A stretch of 40,102 bases of DNA from Burkholderiaceae bacterium (lineage in GTDB: Bacteria; Pseudomonadota; Gammaproteobacteria; Burkholderiales; Burkholderiaceae), in assembly GCA_030151165.1 (NCBI GenBank), contig JASLEM010000160.1:1-40102 (forward strand). Reading direction: 5' to 3'. How positions within the stretch are numbered: position 1 is the first letter of the stretch; each line of letters opens with the position of its first letter. This document shows positions 10,198 through 18,238 of the stretch, in pieces. Made by a program: the position numbers and the translations under genes. The notes under the pieces were generated by a model, which was not told the DNA's origin, ran no database searches, and was given only the letters and a program-made list of their open reading frames with translations.

Positions 10198-11161
10198 GCG
10201 AGGACTCCTGGATGGGCGAGATGGCGGGGTTCATCGGCGACGTCGTAGCGGCGGGGCGGTCGTTGATGGCGAGGCTCAGCAGCTCGGGGCGCGCGTAGTG
10301 GCCGACCGAGTCCATCATTCGCTTGCGCTTGGTGATCAGCGCCATGTCGAGGTCGGCGACGACCATCCCTTCGCCCTCGCGCAGCGGCGCCGCGAGGTGC
10401 ACGCCTTCGGGCGAGACGATCGCCGTGTTGCAGCCGCCACGCAGCGCCTTCTGCAGCGCGGGGTCGGGCGTGATGGCGGTGATCTGGGCGTCGGTCAGCC
10501 AGCCGGTCGCGTTGACGACGAAGCAGCCGGACTCGAGCGCGTGGTGGCGGATCGTGACCTCGATCTGGTCGCCGAAGATCGGCCCCACCAGCGACCCCGG
10601 AAACTGGGCGCAGTGGATCTCCTCGTGCTGCGCCATCAGCGCGTAGCGCGCGAGCGGGTTGTAGTGCTCCCAGCAGGCGAGGGCGCCGACCTTGCCGACC
10701 CGCGTTTCGACGACCTTGAGCCCGGCCGCGTCGCCTTGCCCCCAGACCATGCGTTCGTGGAAAGTCGGCGTGATCTTGCGGCGCTTCAGCGCGAGGCGGC
10801 CGTCGGCGTCGAAGACCAGCTGCGTGTTGTACAGCGAGCCGAAGTCGCGCTCGTTGACGCCGAGGACGACCACCATGCCGTGCGCCTTCGCGCGCGCCGA
10901 CACCGCGTCGGTGACGGGCCCCGGCACCGCCACCGCCCGCTCGTACAGTCGCAGGTGGTCGGCGCCCATCTGCACGGGGGCCTTCACGAACGAGAAGTAC
11001 GGGTAGTACGGCACGAAGGTCTCGGGGAACACGATCAGCTCGACGCCTCTCGCGGCGGCCTCGTCGATCGCTTCGCAGACCTTGTTCAGCGTGCCGTCGA
11101 CGTCGTCGAAGTCCGGCGCGATCTGCACGGCCGCCGCGCGGACGATACGGGGTGGGGGCAT
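10109..11161 (-). CDS. nit1: Nitrilase Nit1 (sll0784 family)
   Basis: A 350-residue nitrilase superfamily enzyme that hydrolyses a nitrile to acid and ammonia. The catalytic triad is visible: E47 ([12 protein letters not shown]), K129 (RRKITPT) and C163 (ACWEHYNP). The protein closely resembles Synechocystis Nit6803, whose E53, K135 and C169 lie at the same spacing and whose length is about the same. Nitrilases of this type form helical oligomers. In cyanide-using pseudomonads the Nit1C cluster is needed to assimilate cyanide. The gene starts 31 bases after the MSMEG_0572 gene. Its last 89 bases overlap the radical SAM start and carry that gene's ribosome-binding site. Confidence 0.93.
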   Translation of the reverse strand: MPPPRIVRAAAVQIAPDFDDVDGTLNKVCEAIDEAAARGVELIVFPETFVPYYPYFSFVKAPVQMGADHLRLYERAVAVPGPVTDAVSARAKAHGMVVVLGVNERDFGSLYNTQLVFDADGRLALKRRKITPTFHERMVWGQGDAAGLKVVETRVGKVGALACWEHYNPLARYALMAQHEEIHCAQFPGSLVGPIFGDQIEVTIRHHALESGCFVVNATGWLTDAQITAITPDPALQKALRGGCNTAIVSPEGVHLAAPLREGEGMVVADLDMALITKRKRMMDSVGHYARPELLSLAINDRPAATTSPMNPAISPIQESSHEHERNLAAAVAGEPATDDRAPVLRVAAG

Positions 11162-11192
11162 GGCGATGTCCTCGGTGTGCGGGGCGTGGCGC

Positions 11193-11675
11193 TCAGAGCG
11201 TCCAGGTGTCGAGGATGAATGCGTTGTCGCGCCGGTGCAGCAGGATCAGGTCGAGCACGTCGAGCGGGTTGATCGCGCGGATGCCTTCGATCAGCGCGCC
11301 TTCGCCGTGGCCGTACAGCGCCTGCAGCGCGAAGCGGCAGGCGTAGACCTTGCCGCCCTCGGCCATGAACTTCATGATCTGGTTGTTGAAGTTCTGGTGG
11401 CCGGGGAAGGCTTCGTCGCCGAGCGTCGGGAAGCCGCGCTGCACGCCGAGCGTCACGCCGGGGCCGTACAGCAGGATCGAGGTGTCGAAGCCCTTGCGCT
11501 TCAGGCGCGTGGCCTGCAGCAGGTTGACGAAGCCGATCGAGCCTTCGAAGGCGACGGTGTGGAACGTGACCAGCGCCTTCTCGCCGGGCGCGGCCTTCAC
11601 GTCCTCGAAGACCTTCTCTTCGTAGTCGACGAGGAAATCGCCTTTGTTGTTCGGGGCTTTGGTGACTTTGGGCAT
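11193..11675 (-). CDS. MSMEG_0572/sll0783 family protein (Nit1C first gene)
   Basis: A 160-residue soluble protein with a DsrE-like look: a central [12 protein letters not shown] segment, a hydrophobic strand [16 protein letters not shown], and a C-terminal half with Cys in YACRFALQ. It belongs to the conserved sll0783 family that heads Nit1C clusters and is induced by nitrogen limitation in cyanobacteria; no enzyme activity is established. It is the first gene of the minus-strand operon, facing the MocR regulator across a 404-base control region. Confidence 0.85.
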   Translation of the reverse strand: MPKVTKAPNNKGDFLVDYEEKVFEDVKAAPGEKALVTFHTVAFEGSIGFVNLLQATRLKRKGFDTSILLYGPGVTLGVQRGFPTLGDEAFPGHQNFNNQIMKFMAEGGKVYACRFALQALYGHGEGALIEGIRAINPLDVLDLILLHRRDNAFILDTWTL

Positions 11676-11730
11676 GGATGACTCCGTGGGATGAAGAGGT
11701 GGTCGAGGTCTTGCGCGCCCTCTCTTTCAT

Positions 11731-11747
11731 GCATGCCACATGCCACG
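11731..11747 (-). promoter_or_regulatory. Candidate sigma-54 promoter for the Nit1C operon
   Basis: Read on the minus strand, TGGCATG, four bases, then ATGCA: GG and GC are separated by exactly 10 bases, as sigma-54 requires, and 10 of 12 conserved positions fit TGGCACG-N4-TTGCW. Transcription would begin near 11719, about 45 bases before the first Nit1C start codon. A TGATCGCA box (11756) lies just upstream. No enhancer-binding activator gene is present in the window. Confidence 0.35.
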
Positions 11748-11755
11748 AAGCGCGC

Positions 11756-12044
11756 TGATCGCACGCGCGCCGTGCGATCAACCTGCGATCAACAAGACGT
11801 GGTGCGACGCGGGCTCGCGAAAATATTTTTTCGGCGCTTCCAGGCGGGATCCGGCGCCGCCTCGCCAGCTCATCCGCCAGCGGGGAAAGCGCACCGCGAT
11901 GAGGCTGCACCGTGCGATCAATGCCTCCGATCAACGGCCAGGCGGGCACCACCTCGGGGCGGCGACGCGCGCCCGATCTGGCACGCAACATGCGATCGAT
12001 GGCGGGTTGATCGCGCGATCGATGCGATCAACGGATGCGATCAA
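11756..12044. promoter_or_regulatory. Array of TGCGATCAA boxes, probable MocR operators
   Basis: TGCGATCAA occurs at 11773, 11784, 11913, 12023 and 12036, with near-copies TCCGATCAA at 11926 and TGCGATCGA at 11991. Inverted copies lie at 11756 (TGATCGCA) and 12007 (TTGATCGC). The copies form three direct-repeat pairs with 11, 13 and 13 bases between starts, close to one helical turn. The two outer pairs each have an inverted box 16-17 bases upstream. MocR/GntR regulators bind direct repeats, often with an extra inverted copy, and a MocR gene starts at 12080. An AT-rich tract (11820-11831) separates the first and second pairs. Confidence 0.7.
11978..11994 (+). promoter_or_regulatory. Candidate sigma-54 promoter for the MocR gene
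   Basis: CTGGCACG followed by TGC, with GG and GC 10 bases apart. The -24 half matches the consensus fully; the -12 half is weaker (ATGCG for TTGCW). It points toward the MocR start at 12080, and its -12 element runs into the TGCGATCGA box at 11991. The boxes at 12007-12044 lie between this element and the start codon, a position that fits autorepression. Confidence 0.3.
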
Positions 12045-12079
12045 GTCCGTTGCCCATCTCACCACCCCGTAAGGCCGCC

Positions 12080-13477
12080 ATGCCCGTCAACAAGCTCTCC
12101 GCCCACTGGCTGCGCCGCCTCGAGATCGGCGACCGGCCGGCCTACCTGCTGATCGCCGAGCTGATCGCGGAGGACGTGCGCACGGGCCGCCTCGGCGCGC
12201 GCGACCGCCTGCCGACGCTGCGCGAGCTCGCCGACGAGCTGGGCCTGAACTACACGACCGTCGCGCGCGCCTACGCGGAGGCGCGCAAGCGCGGCCTGAT
12301 CGACTCGCGGCCCGGCATGGGCACCTTCGTGCGCGGCCATGCACCGGCATTGCCGCTGCGCGGCGGCAGCGGCGCGGAGATGACGATGAACATGCCGCCC
12401 GAGCCGCAGGACGCGGCGCTCGTCGCGCGCATGCAGGCGGGTGCCGCCGACCTGATGGCGCGCACCGACCCGTATGCGCTGCTGCGCTACCAGGACTTCG
12501 GCGGCACGCCCGAGGATCGCGAAGCCGCGACCGCCTGGCTGCGCCATCGCCTGCCGGGCTGCGAGCAGGCGCGCGTGCTGGTCTGCCCGGGCATCCACAG
12601 CGTGCTCGCGGCGCTGGTGTCGCAGTTGGCGCGGCCGGGCGAGATGATCTGCGTCGAGTCGCTCACGTACCCCGGCATCAAGGCGATCGCGACGCAGCTG
12701 GGCGTGCAGCTGCATGCGTTGACGCTCGACGACGAAGGCCCCAGTGCCGCGGAGTTCGAGCTCGCGTGCCGGACGCTGAAGCCCAAGGCGCTGTACATCA
12801 ACCCGACGCTGCTGAACCCGACGACGACCACGACCTCGCGCGGGCGGCGCGAGGCGCTGGCCGACATCGCGCTGCGCTTCAACATCCCGATCATCGAGGA
12901 CGACGCCTACGCGATGCTGCCGCGCGAAGTGCCGCCGCCGCTCGCGTTGCTGGCGCCCGAGCTCACGTACTACGTCTCGGGCTTCAGCAAGTGCCTCGGC
13001 GCCGGGCTGCGCACCGCGTTCGTCTGCGCGCCGACCGAACGCGCGGCGCAGCGGCTCGCCGGCGCGTTGCGCGCGACGACCGTGATGGCCTCGCCGTTCA
13101 CCAACGCGCTGGCCACGCGCTGGCTGGTCGACGGCACCGCCGCCGCGATGCTGGACGCGATCCGCGACGAGTCGATCGCGCGCCAGGCGCTCGCGGCGAC
13201 GTACCTGGGACGGTATGGCGTCGTCGCGCAACCCGAGGGCTTCCACCTCTGGCTGCCGCTGACCTCGTCGTGGAGCGTGGTCGAGTTCGCGTCCTTCCTG
13301 CGCACGCAGGGCGTCGGCGTGGTGGCGAGCGCCGCGTTCTCGACGGACGGCGACCCGCCGGACGCGGTGCGCGTGTGCCTCGGCGGCCCGCTGTCGCGCG
13401 ACGAGTGCGACGCCGCGCTGCGCCTGATCGCCGACACGCTGGAGCATCCGCTGCATCCGCACGCCACCGTGATGTGA
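12080..13477 (+). CDS. MocR family (GntR-aminotransferase) transcription regulator
   Basis: A 465-residue fusion of an N-terminal GntR winged helix (residues about 10-80, LPTLRELADELGLNYTTVARAY) to a fold-type I aminotransferase-like domain (about 110-460). The PLP lysine is K304 in SGFSKC, and the ring-binding Asp lies in IIEDDAYA. MocR proteins use the PLP domain as a ligand sensor rather than an enzyme. The ATG at 12080 was chosen because the GntR domain starts right after it. The gene is divergent from the Nit1C operon and next to the TGCGATCAA array, so it is the likely regulator of Nit1C. The inducer is unknown; an amino compound or nitrile-derived metabolite able to react with PLP would fit. 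Confidence 0.9.
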   Translation: MPVNKLSAHWLRRLEIGDRPAYLLIAELIAEDVRTGRLGARDRLPTLRELADELGLNYTTVARAYAEARKRGLIDSRPGMGTFVRGHAPALPLRGGSGAEMTMNMPPEPQDAALVARMQAGAADLMARTDPYALLRYQDFGGTPEDREAATAWLRHRLPGCEQARVLVCPGIHSVLAALVSQLARPGEMICVESLTYPGIKAIATQLGVQLHALTLDDEGPSAAEFELACRTLKPKALYINPTLLNPTTTTTSRGRREALADIALRFNIPIIEDDAYAMLPREVPPPLALLAPELTYYVSGFSKCLGAGLRTAFVCAPTERAAQRLAGALRATTVMASPFTNALATRWLVDGTAAAMLDAIRDESIARQALAATYLGRYGVVAQPEGFHLWLPLTSSWSVVEFASFLRTQGVGVVASAAFSTDGDPPDAVRVCLGGPLSRDECDAALRLIADTLEHPLHPHATVM

Positions 13478-13586
13478 CGTCGCGCGCGCGACGCGCGGCG
13501 CGCCCACCCGCGCGCGAGCGAGCGCGGAGCGAGGGCGTGGCGGCGCACGAGCGCGACCGTGTCGCGCATGTAAAGAAGCGAAAGCC

Positions 13587-13617
13587 TGTAAGGCCGCGCG
13601 TTGTCGCGCGACGAACG
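13587..13617 (+). promoter_or_regulatory. Possible ECF-type promoter upstream of the beta-propeller gene
   Basis: TGTAAGG (13587-13593) and CGAACG (13612-13617) are separated by 18 bases and resemble ECF sigma-factor elements (GTAA-type -35, CGAA-type -10). The spacing is a little longer than usual. A similar TGTAAAG lies 18 bases upstream (13569). The remainder of the 13478-13710 interval is GC-rich, with a GTCGCGCGCGCGAC palindrome just after the MocR gene and a second GTCGCGCGAC palindrome inside this element. Confidence 0.2.
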
Positions 13618-13710
13618 GAGGCTTCGATCGATCAGGCAGCGCGGCAGGCCCCGACGGGCCTTGCCTCCCACTCAATCCAATCCATTCCATCAAATCCGCA
13701 GGAGAACTCC

Positions 13711-14769
13711 GTGTTCAAACAAGTCTTGACCGCTGCCGCCGCGACGGCGCTGCTCGCCGGTGGCGTGTCGCAAGCGTTCGCCGAGGGCGCGAACAACGAA
13801 GCCGATCGGGCCGCCAGCCACGGCGCGCTGGTGCTCACCGCCTCCAACACCAGCACCAACGCGCTGATGGTGTTCAGCGCCACGGGCGCCTTGCTGCGCC
13901 AGATCCCGACGCAGGGCCAGGGTGGCGTCGGCGGCAATGCGGGCGGCATCGCGGCGCGGCACGACCAGGTCGCCGTCGTCAACTTCGGCTCGTCCAACGT
14001 GACCGTCTTCTCGCGCGACGAGGGCGGCCGCCTGTTCCGCGTCGAGCGCGTGATCCAGACGAACGGCAGCCCGGTCAGCGTCGCGTTCGGCGGCGACCAT
14101 CTCTACGTGCTGACCACCAGCCACGTCGAGTCCTTCCGCGCCGGCCCGTTCGGCGTGAGCCCGGTCGCCGACGGCCAGGCGCAACTGCTGCATGGCGACG
14201 CGACGGCCGCGCAGGTCGGCGTGCTCGCGCACGAGCTGATCCTCACCGAGAAGAGCAACGCGATCGAGAGCGTGCGACTGTCGGCCGACGGGGCGGTCGT
14301 GGGTGGCGCGCGGCTCGCCTCCGGCATCCCGGCCAACGTCGACACCCCGTTCGGCCTCGCGACGCGCGGCGACGAGGCGTACGTGACGATCGCCCATGCC
14401 GACGAGATCAGCCTCGTGCGCGACGACGCCGTGCTCGCCGTGACGCCCTCGGGCACGCAGCACGCGCCGTGCTGGGTCACGCTGGCCGGGCCGTTCCTGT
14501 TCTCGGCGAACTCGCCGAGCAAGAGCGTGTCGCGCTACGCCGTGTACGGCCAGAAGATCGTGCAGGACTCGGCCGTGGTCGCGCAGTTCGTCGGCAACCC
14601 GACCGACATCACGTACCACGACGGCCTCGCGGCGGTGGTCGACGCGGCGGGCACGCAGTCGCGCGTGTCGATCTTCCGGGTCGACCAGGACGGCAACTTC
14701 AGCGTCCAGGGCGTGGCCACGATCGCCGGCGCGACGACGAACGGCGTCGCGATCGTCGACGCCTACTGA
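13711..14769 (+). CDS. Secreted YncE-like beta-propeller protein
   Basis: A 352-residue protein with a clear Sec signal peptide ([19 protein letters not shown], cleavage after AFA near residue 26). Repeated blades follow ([35 protein letters not shown] and others) that look like a YncE or lactonase-type seven-bladed propeller. It starts at GTG 13711 with AGGAG just upstream. No catalytic residues can be assigned. It follows the MocR gene after 233 bases and may be transcribed from its own promoter. A role in ligand binding in the periplasm is possible but not shown. Confidence 0.75.
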   Translation: MFKQVLTAAAATALLAGGVSQAFAEGANNEADRAASHGALVLTASNTSTNALMVFSATGALLRQIPTQGQGGVGGNAGGIAARHDQVAVVNFGSSNVTVFSRDEGGRLFRVERVIQTNGSPVSVAFGGDHLYVLTTSHVESFRAGPFGVSPVADGQAQLLHGDATAAQVGVLAHELILTEKSNAIESVRLSADGAVVGGARLASGIPANVDTPFGLATRGDEAYVTIAHADEISLVRDDAVLAVTPSGTQHAPCWVTLAGPFLFSANSPSKSVSRYAVYGQKIVQDSAVVAQFVGNPTDITYHDGLAAVVDAAGTQSRVSIFRVDQDGNFSVQGVATIAGATTNGVAIVDAY

Positions 14770-14791
14770 CGGCCGCCCGCCCGAATGGGCT

Positions 14792-14824
14792 CGTCGCGCG
14801 CCGGGTCAACGCCGGCGCGCGACG
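14792..14824 (+). terminator. Strong GC hairpin after the beta-propeller gene
   Basis: A perfect 13-base stem, 14792-14804 with 14812-14824 (CGTCGCGCGCCGG and its complement), with a 7-base loop, begins 22 bases after the stop codon. There is no T-tract, so it may be a Rho-aided or processing hairpin rather than a classic intrinsic terminator. Confidence 0.5.
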
Positions 14825-14974
14825 GCGTCGCCGCCTCACGTCCCTACAGTGGGCGGATGCGCGCGGCGGCGGCGCCCGCCCATCCCCGGACATTCGACCG
14901 ATGGGGTCGAGCGCTTGAAGAGCGTACGCTTGCCCCCACGTCCGAAGACGTTGTCACCCGAAGGAGAAATTGGC

Positions 14975-15415
14975 ATGACCGTGTACACGAAGTCGCCCGA
15001 AGCGCTGGCGAAGCTCACGCCGCTGCAGCGGCACGTCACGCAGGAAAGCGGCACCGAACGCGCCGGCACCGGCGAGCTGCTGGACAACAAGGAGCCCGGC
15101 ATCTACGTCGACATCGTCTCCGGCGAGCCGCTGTTCGCGTCGTCCGACAAGTACGAGTCGCACTGCGGCTGGCCCAGCTTCACCAAGCCGATCGCCAACG
15201 TCGAGGAGTTCCGCGACGCCTCGCACGGCATGATCCGCACCGAAGTCCGCTCGAAGCACGGCGACAGCCACCTCGGCCACGTGTTCGAGGACGGCCCGCG
15301 CGACCGCGGCGGCCTGCGCTACTGCATCAATTCGGCGTCGCTGCGCTTCGTGCCGCGCGACCAGATGGCGGAGCAGGGCTACGCCGAGTACATCGACCAG
15401 GTGGAGGACCTCTGA
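14975..15415 (+). CDS. msrB: Peptide-methionine (R)-S-oxide reductase MsrB
   Basis: A 146-residue MsrB that reduces methionine-R-sulfoxide in oxidised proteins. The catalytic cysteine is C117 (RYCINSASL). C64 in SHCGWPSF is the likely resolving cysteine. The two CxxC zinc motifs of many MsrB proteins are absent, so this is the zinc-free 2-Cys form. No signal peptide is seen, so it acts in the cytoplasm. The ATG at 14975 follows AAGGAG at good spacing. The stop shares one base with the msrA start (TGATG). Confidence 0.95.
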   Translation: MTVYTKSPEALAKLTPLQRHVTQESGTERAGTGELLDNKEPGIYVDIVSGEPLFASSDKYESHCGWPSFTKPIANVEEFRDASHGMIRTEVRSKHGDSHLGHVFEDGPRDRGGLRYCINSASLRFVPRDQMAEQGYAEYIDQVEDL

Positions 15416-15927
15416 TGACACAAGCACAAGCGACTCAAGAACGCGCGGTGCTGGCCGGCGGCTGCTTCTGGGGCATGCAGGACCTGATCCGCCGCTACGA
15501 CGGCGTGATCTCGACCCGCGTCGGCTACTCCGGCGGCGACGTGCCGAACGCGACCTATCGTCACCACGGCACGCACGCCGAGGCGATCGAGATCGTCTAC
15601 GACCCGGCCAAGCTCACGTACCGGCAACTGCTGGAGTTCTTCTTCCAGATCCACGACCCGACCACGATGAACCGCCAGGGCAACGACAAGGGCACCAGCT
15701 ACCGCTCGGCGATCTTCTACACGGACGACGCGCAGAAGCAGGTCGCGCAGGAGACGATCCGCGCGGTCGACGCCTCCGGCCTGTGGCCGGGCAAGGTCGT
15801 CACCGAGCTGACGCCGGTCGGCCCGTTCTGGGAAGCCGAGCCGGAGCACCAGGACTACCTCGAGCGCATCCCGAACGGCTACACCTGCCACTTCGTGCGC
15901 CCCGACTGGAAACTCAAGGCGGCCTGA
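15415..15927 (+). CDS. msrA: Peptide-methionine (S)-S-oxide reductase MsrA
   Basis: A 170-residue MsrA with the GCFWG active-site motif (catalytic C17) and the family's [13 protein letters not shown] and RSAIFYT segments. It reduces methionine-S-sulfoxide, complementing MsrB. It is translationally coupled to msrB by a one-base overlap. A terminator hairpin follows at once, so msrBA is a two-gene repair operon. Confidence 0.95.
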   Translation: MTQAQATQERAVLAGGCFWGMQDLIRRYDGVISTRVGYSGGDVPNATYRHHGTHAEAIEIVYDPAKLTYRQLLEFFFQIHDPTTMNRQGNDKGTSYRSAIFYTDDAQKQVAQETIRAVDASGLWPGKVVTELTPVGPFWEAEPEHQDYLERIPNGYTCHFVRPDWKLKAA

Positions 15928-15951
15928 CCCCGCCCGGAAGTCCGTCCCCCG

Positions 15952-15987
15952 ACCGCCGATCGCGCTGCCCGCCGATCGGCGGTTTTC
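15952..15987 (+). terminator. Intrinsic terminator after msrBA
   Basis: A perfect 10-base stem (ACCGCCGATC at 15952-15961 with GATCGGCGGT at 15974-15983), a 12-base loop, and a short T run (TTTT) at the 3' side. It lies 24 bases after the msrA stop. Confidence 0.8.
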
Positions 15988-16045
15988 ATTGGGCGCGGCC
16001 CGCGACGGCGGGTGCGCTCGCCGACGCGGTCTTTCGGGCGCCGGC

Positions 16046-16074
16046 GTGTGATATTCAGGGCATCATCCTATACT
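16046..16074 (+). promoter_or_regulatory. Probable tetR promoter, transcript start at the ATG
   Basis: TATACT at 16069-16074 is a near-consensus -10 box. A weak -35 (GTGTGA, 16046-16051) lies 17 bases upstream. Initiation 7 bases after the -10 would fall on the A of the ATG at 16081. No Shine-Dalgarno sequence is present between the -10 and the ATG. Confidence 0.45.
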
Positions 16075-16080
16075 TCGACC

Positions 16081-16668
16081 ATGCGCTACGAACCTGACCA
16101 CAAGGAAAAGACCCGCAAGCAGATCGTCGCCACGGCGGCGCAGCTGTTCCGCAAGGACGGCGTGGTCGCGACCGGGGTCGTCGGCCTGATGAAGGGCGCC
16201 GGCCTGACGCAGGGCGGCTTCTACGCGCACTTCGAGTCGAAGGAGGCGCTGATCCGCGAGTCGCTGGTCAGCGCGATGGTCGAGACCGCTACCGGCCTCG
16301 CCAGGCTCGTGCCGCCGGACGCGCCGCCGGGCGAGCAGCTGAAGGCGCTGTTCGACGCCTATCTGTCGCCGCGCCACATGCACCACCCCGAGCGCGGCTG
16401 CGCGATCGCCGCGGCGGTGACGGAGCTCGTGCGCGAGCCCGACGCCACCCGCGACGCCGTGACCGCGGCCACCGACCAGCTCGTCGACCTCGTCGCCCGC
16501 CTGCTGCCGCCCGGCCACGACGACCCGAAGGCGCTCGCGCGCACGGTGTTCGCGCTGCTGTCGGGCACGATGCAGTTCGCGCGGATGCGCACGAACGAGG
16601 CCGAGGCCGAAGCCATCCTCGACAACGGCAAGAAGGCGGCGCTGACGCTTTGCGGCGTGGCCGGCTGA
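16081..16668 (+). CDS. TetR/AcrR family regulator
   Basis: A 195-residue TetR protein. The N-terminal helix-turn-helix covers about residues 10-58 (TRKQIVATAAQLF, then TGVVGLMKGAGLTQGGFYAHFESKEAL), followed by an alpha-helical ligand domain with RGCAIAAAV. The ATG at 16081 was chosen because it sits immediately before the HTH. It faces the efflux operon tail-to-tail, so it may repress that operon, whose promoter lies about 4.8 kb away; this is inference. Confidence 0.88.
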   Translation: MRYEPDHKEKTRKQIVATAAQLFRKDGVVATGVVGLMKGAGLTQGGFYAHFESKEALIRESLVSAMVETATGLARLVPPDAPPGEQLKALFDAYLSPRHMHHPERGCAIAAAVTELVREPDATRDAVTAATDQLVDLVARLLPPGHDDPKALARTVFALLSGTMQFARMRTNEAEAEAILDNGKKAALTLCGVAG

Positions 16669-16680
16669 CCGGCCCGACTC

Positions 16681-16720
16681 GAGCGCGCGAGCGCGTCACG
16701 CGCCCGCGCGTGGCGCGCTC
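16681..16720. terminator. Two-tier palindrome between convergent genes
   Basis: An outer stem GAGCGCGC (16681-16688) pairs with GCGCGCTC (16713-16720) and an inner stem CACGCGC (16697-16703) pairs with GCGCGTG (16706-16712), with a one-sided bulge at 16689-16696. It lies between the convergent tetR and outer-membrane-factor genes and could stop transcription from both sides. No T-tract is present. Confidence 0.4.
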
Positions 16721-16729
16721 CGGTCGGCC

Positions 16730-18238
16730 TCAGCGCGTCGCCACGCGCGCGCTGCCGGCGGCCGGCGCTGTCCAGCCGCCACCGAGCGCGCGGAACGCCG
16801 CGACCGCGGAGCGGGCGTCGTCGGTGCGCACGCTGGCGAGCAGGTCCTGCGACGCGAGCAGCTGGCGATCCTCGTCGAGCACCTCGACCAGGCTGACCGC
16901 GCCGCCGCGGTAGGCGTCCTGCGCGGCGTCGCGCGCCTGCAGATGCGCCTGCACCTCGTCGGCCAGCAGCGCGTGCTGCTGCTCGAGCTCGGTCAGCGAG
17001 ACGATCGCGTTCTCGACGTCCTCGGTCGCGCGCAGCATGGACTCGCGGTACTCGAGCAAGGCTTCGCGGTTCGCGCCCTTGGCCTGCGCGACCTCCGCGT
17101 CGACACGCCCGAAGTCGAACAGCCGCCAGTGCAGGCCGAGCGCCGCGGCGGGCTGGAACGCCCCGGCGGTGAACAGCTTGCCGGTGCTCAGCGACTCGAC
17201 GCCGAGGATGCCTGACAGCGAAACCTGCGGGTAGTAGCCCGAGATCGCGACGCCGACCTGCGCGCTGCTCGCGGCGACGCGCCGCTCGGCGGCGATGACG
17301 TCGGGGCGGCGGCGCAGCAGCTCGGCCGGGCCGCCGGCGGTGGTGATCGTCGGCACCGTGAAGTCGCGCGGGCTGTCGTCGATCTCGGCCGCGGACGAGC
17401 CGGGGGCGAGGCCCATCAGCACGTCGAGCCGGAACAGCTGGGCGGCCATCTCGCGCCGCAGCGGCGGCACGGTGGCCTGCGCCTGCAGCAGCACGGCGCG
17501 CGACTGCGCGACCTCGCGCGCCGTGCCCACGCCTTTTTCCTGGCGCAGCTTCACGAGTTCGACGAGGTTGTTCTCGTTGTCGATCTGGTGCTCCGCGATG
17601 GCGATGCGTGCCTGCGCGCCGCGCACGCGCAGGTAGGCGTCGGCGGCCTCCGCGACGAGCGAGACGCGCACCCCGGCATGCCGAGCCTCGGCGACCTCGA
17701 ACTCCGCCTGCGCGGCCTCCGAGCCGCGGCGCAGGCCGCCGGCGAGGTCGGCCTCCCAGCTCGCGCCGACGCCGGCGGTCTCGAGCGTCTGGTCGCGCTG
17801 GTAGCCGGGGAAGTGACTGGCGATCTTGCCGAGCGGGCTGTCGAGCGACTGGCGTTCACGCGCCACGCTCGCGTCCAGGCTGCCTTCGGGCAGGCGCGCG
17901 GCCGACGCGTGCTGCGCGGCCGCGCGCGCCTGCGCGACGCGCTCCTGCGACGCCGCGAGGTCGAGGTTCTGCGCGAGCACGCGATCGATGATCTTCGTGA
18001 GCTCGGCGTCGTTGAAGCCTTGCCACCAGGTGTCGAGCGCCGGCGCGGGCGCCTCGCCGGTGCGCGCGGCGAGCGTCGTGCTGCCGGCGTAGGCGAGGGC
18101 GGCGGGCAGCTCGGGCTTGACGTAGTCCGGGCCGACCGCGCAGGCGGACAGCACGGCGGCGAACACGGCCGTCAGGACGGCGGACGCGCCGCGCAGGCGG
18201 CCCGCGGCGCGGCCTTGGGGGTGGAGGTCAGTGCGCAT
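16730..18238 (-). CDS. NodT/OprM family outer-membrane efflux lipoprotein
   Basis: A 502-residue outer membrane factor. It has a lipoprotein signal with lipobox LSAC (acylated C33), followed by the family's AVGPDYVKPE motif and two long TolC-type coiled-coil repeats (for example residues 80-115 and 180-290). It forms the trimeric exit duct for the EmrAB pump encoded upstream. Its start overlaps the emrB stop by 11 bases. Confidence 0.93.
   Translation of the reverse strand: MRTDLHPQGRAAGRLRGASAVLTAVFAAVLSACAVGPDYVKPELPAALAYAGSTTLAARTGEAPAPALDTWWQGFNDAELTKIIDRVLAQNLDLAASQERVAQARAAAQHASAARLPEGSLDASVARERQSLDSPLGKIASHFPGYQRDQTLETAGVGASWEADLAGGLRRGSEAAQAEFEVAEARHAGVRVSLVAEAADAYLRVRGAQARIAIAEHQIDNENNLVELVKLRQEKGVGTAREVAQSRAVLLQAQATVPPLRREMAAQLFRLDVLMGLAPGSSAAEIDDSPRDFTVPTITTAGGPAELLRRRPDVIAAERRVAASSAQVGVAISGYYPQVSLSGILGVESLSTGKLFTAGAFQPAAALGLHWRLFDFGRVDAEVAQAKGANREALLEYRESMLRATEDVENAIVSLTELEQQHALLADEVQAHLQARDAAQDAYRGGAVSLVEVLDEDRQLLASQDLLASVRTDDARSAVAAFRALGGGWTAPAAGSARVATR

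Noticed and set aside
11820..11831. AT-rich tract as a sigma-70 -10 box or IHF site
   Set aside because: No matching -35 at a proper distance was found on either strand, and the GATCAA repeats do not satisfy the IHF consensus spacing.
11756..12044. Short repeats as a CRISPR array
   Set aside because: The repeats are only 9 bases, unevenly spaced and partly inverted, and no cas gene is present; they fit operator boxes.
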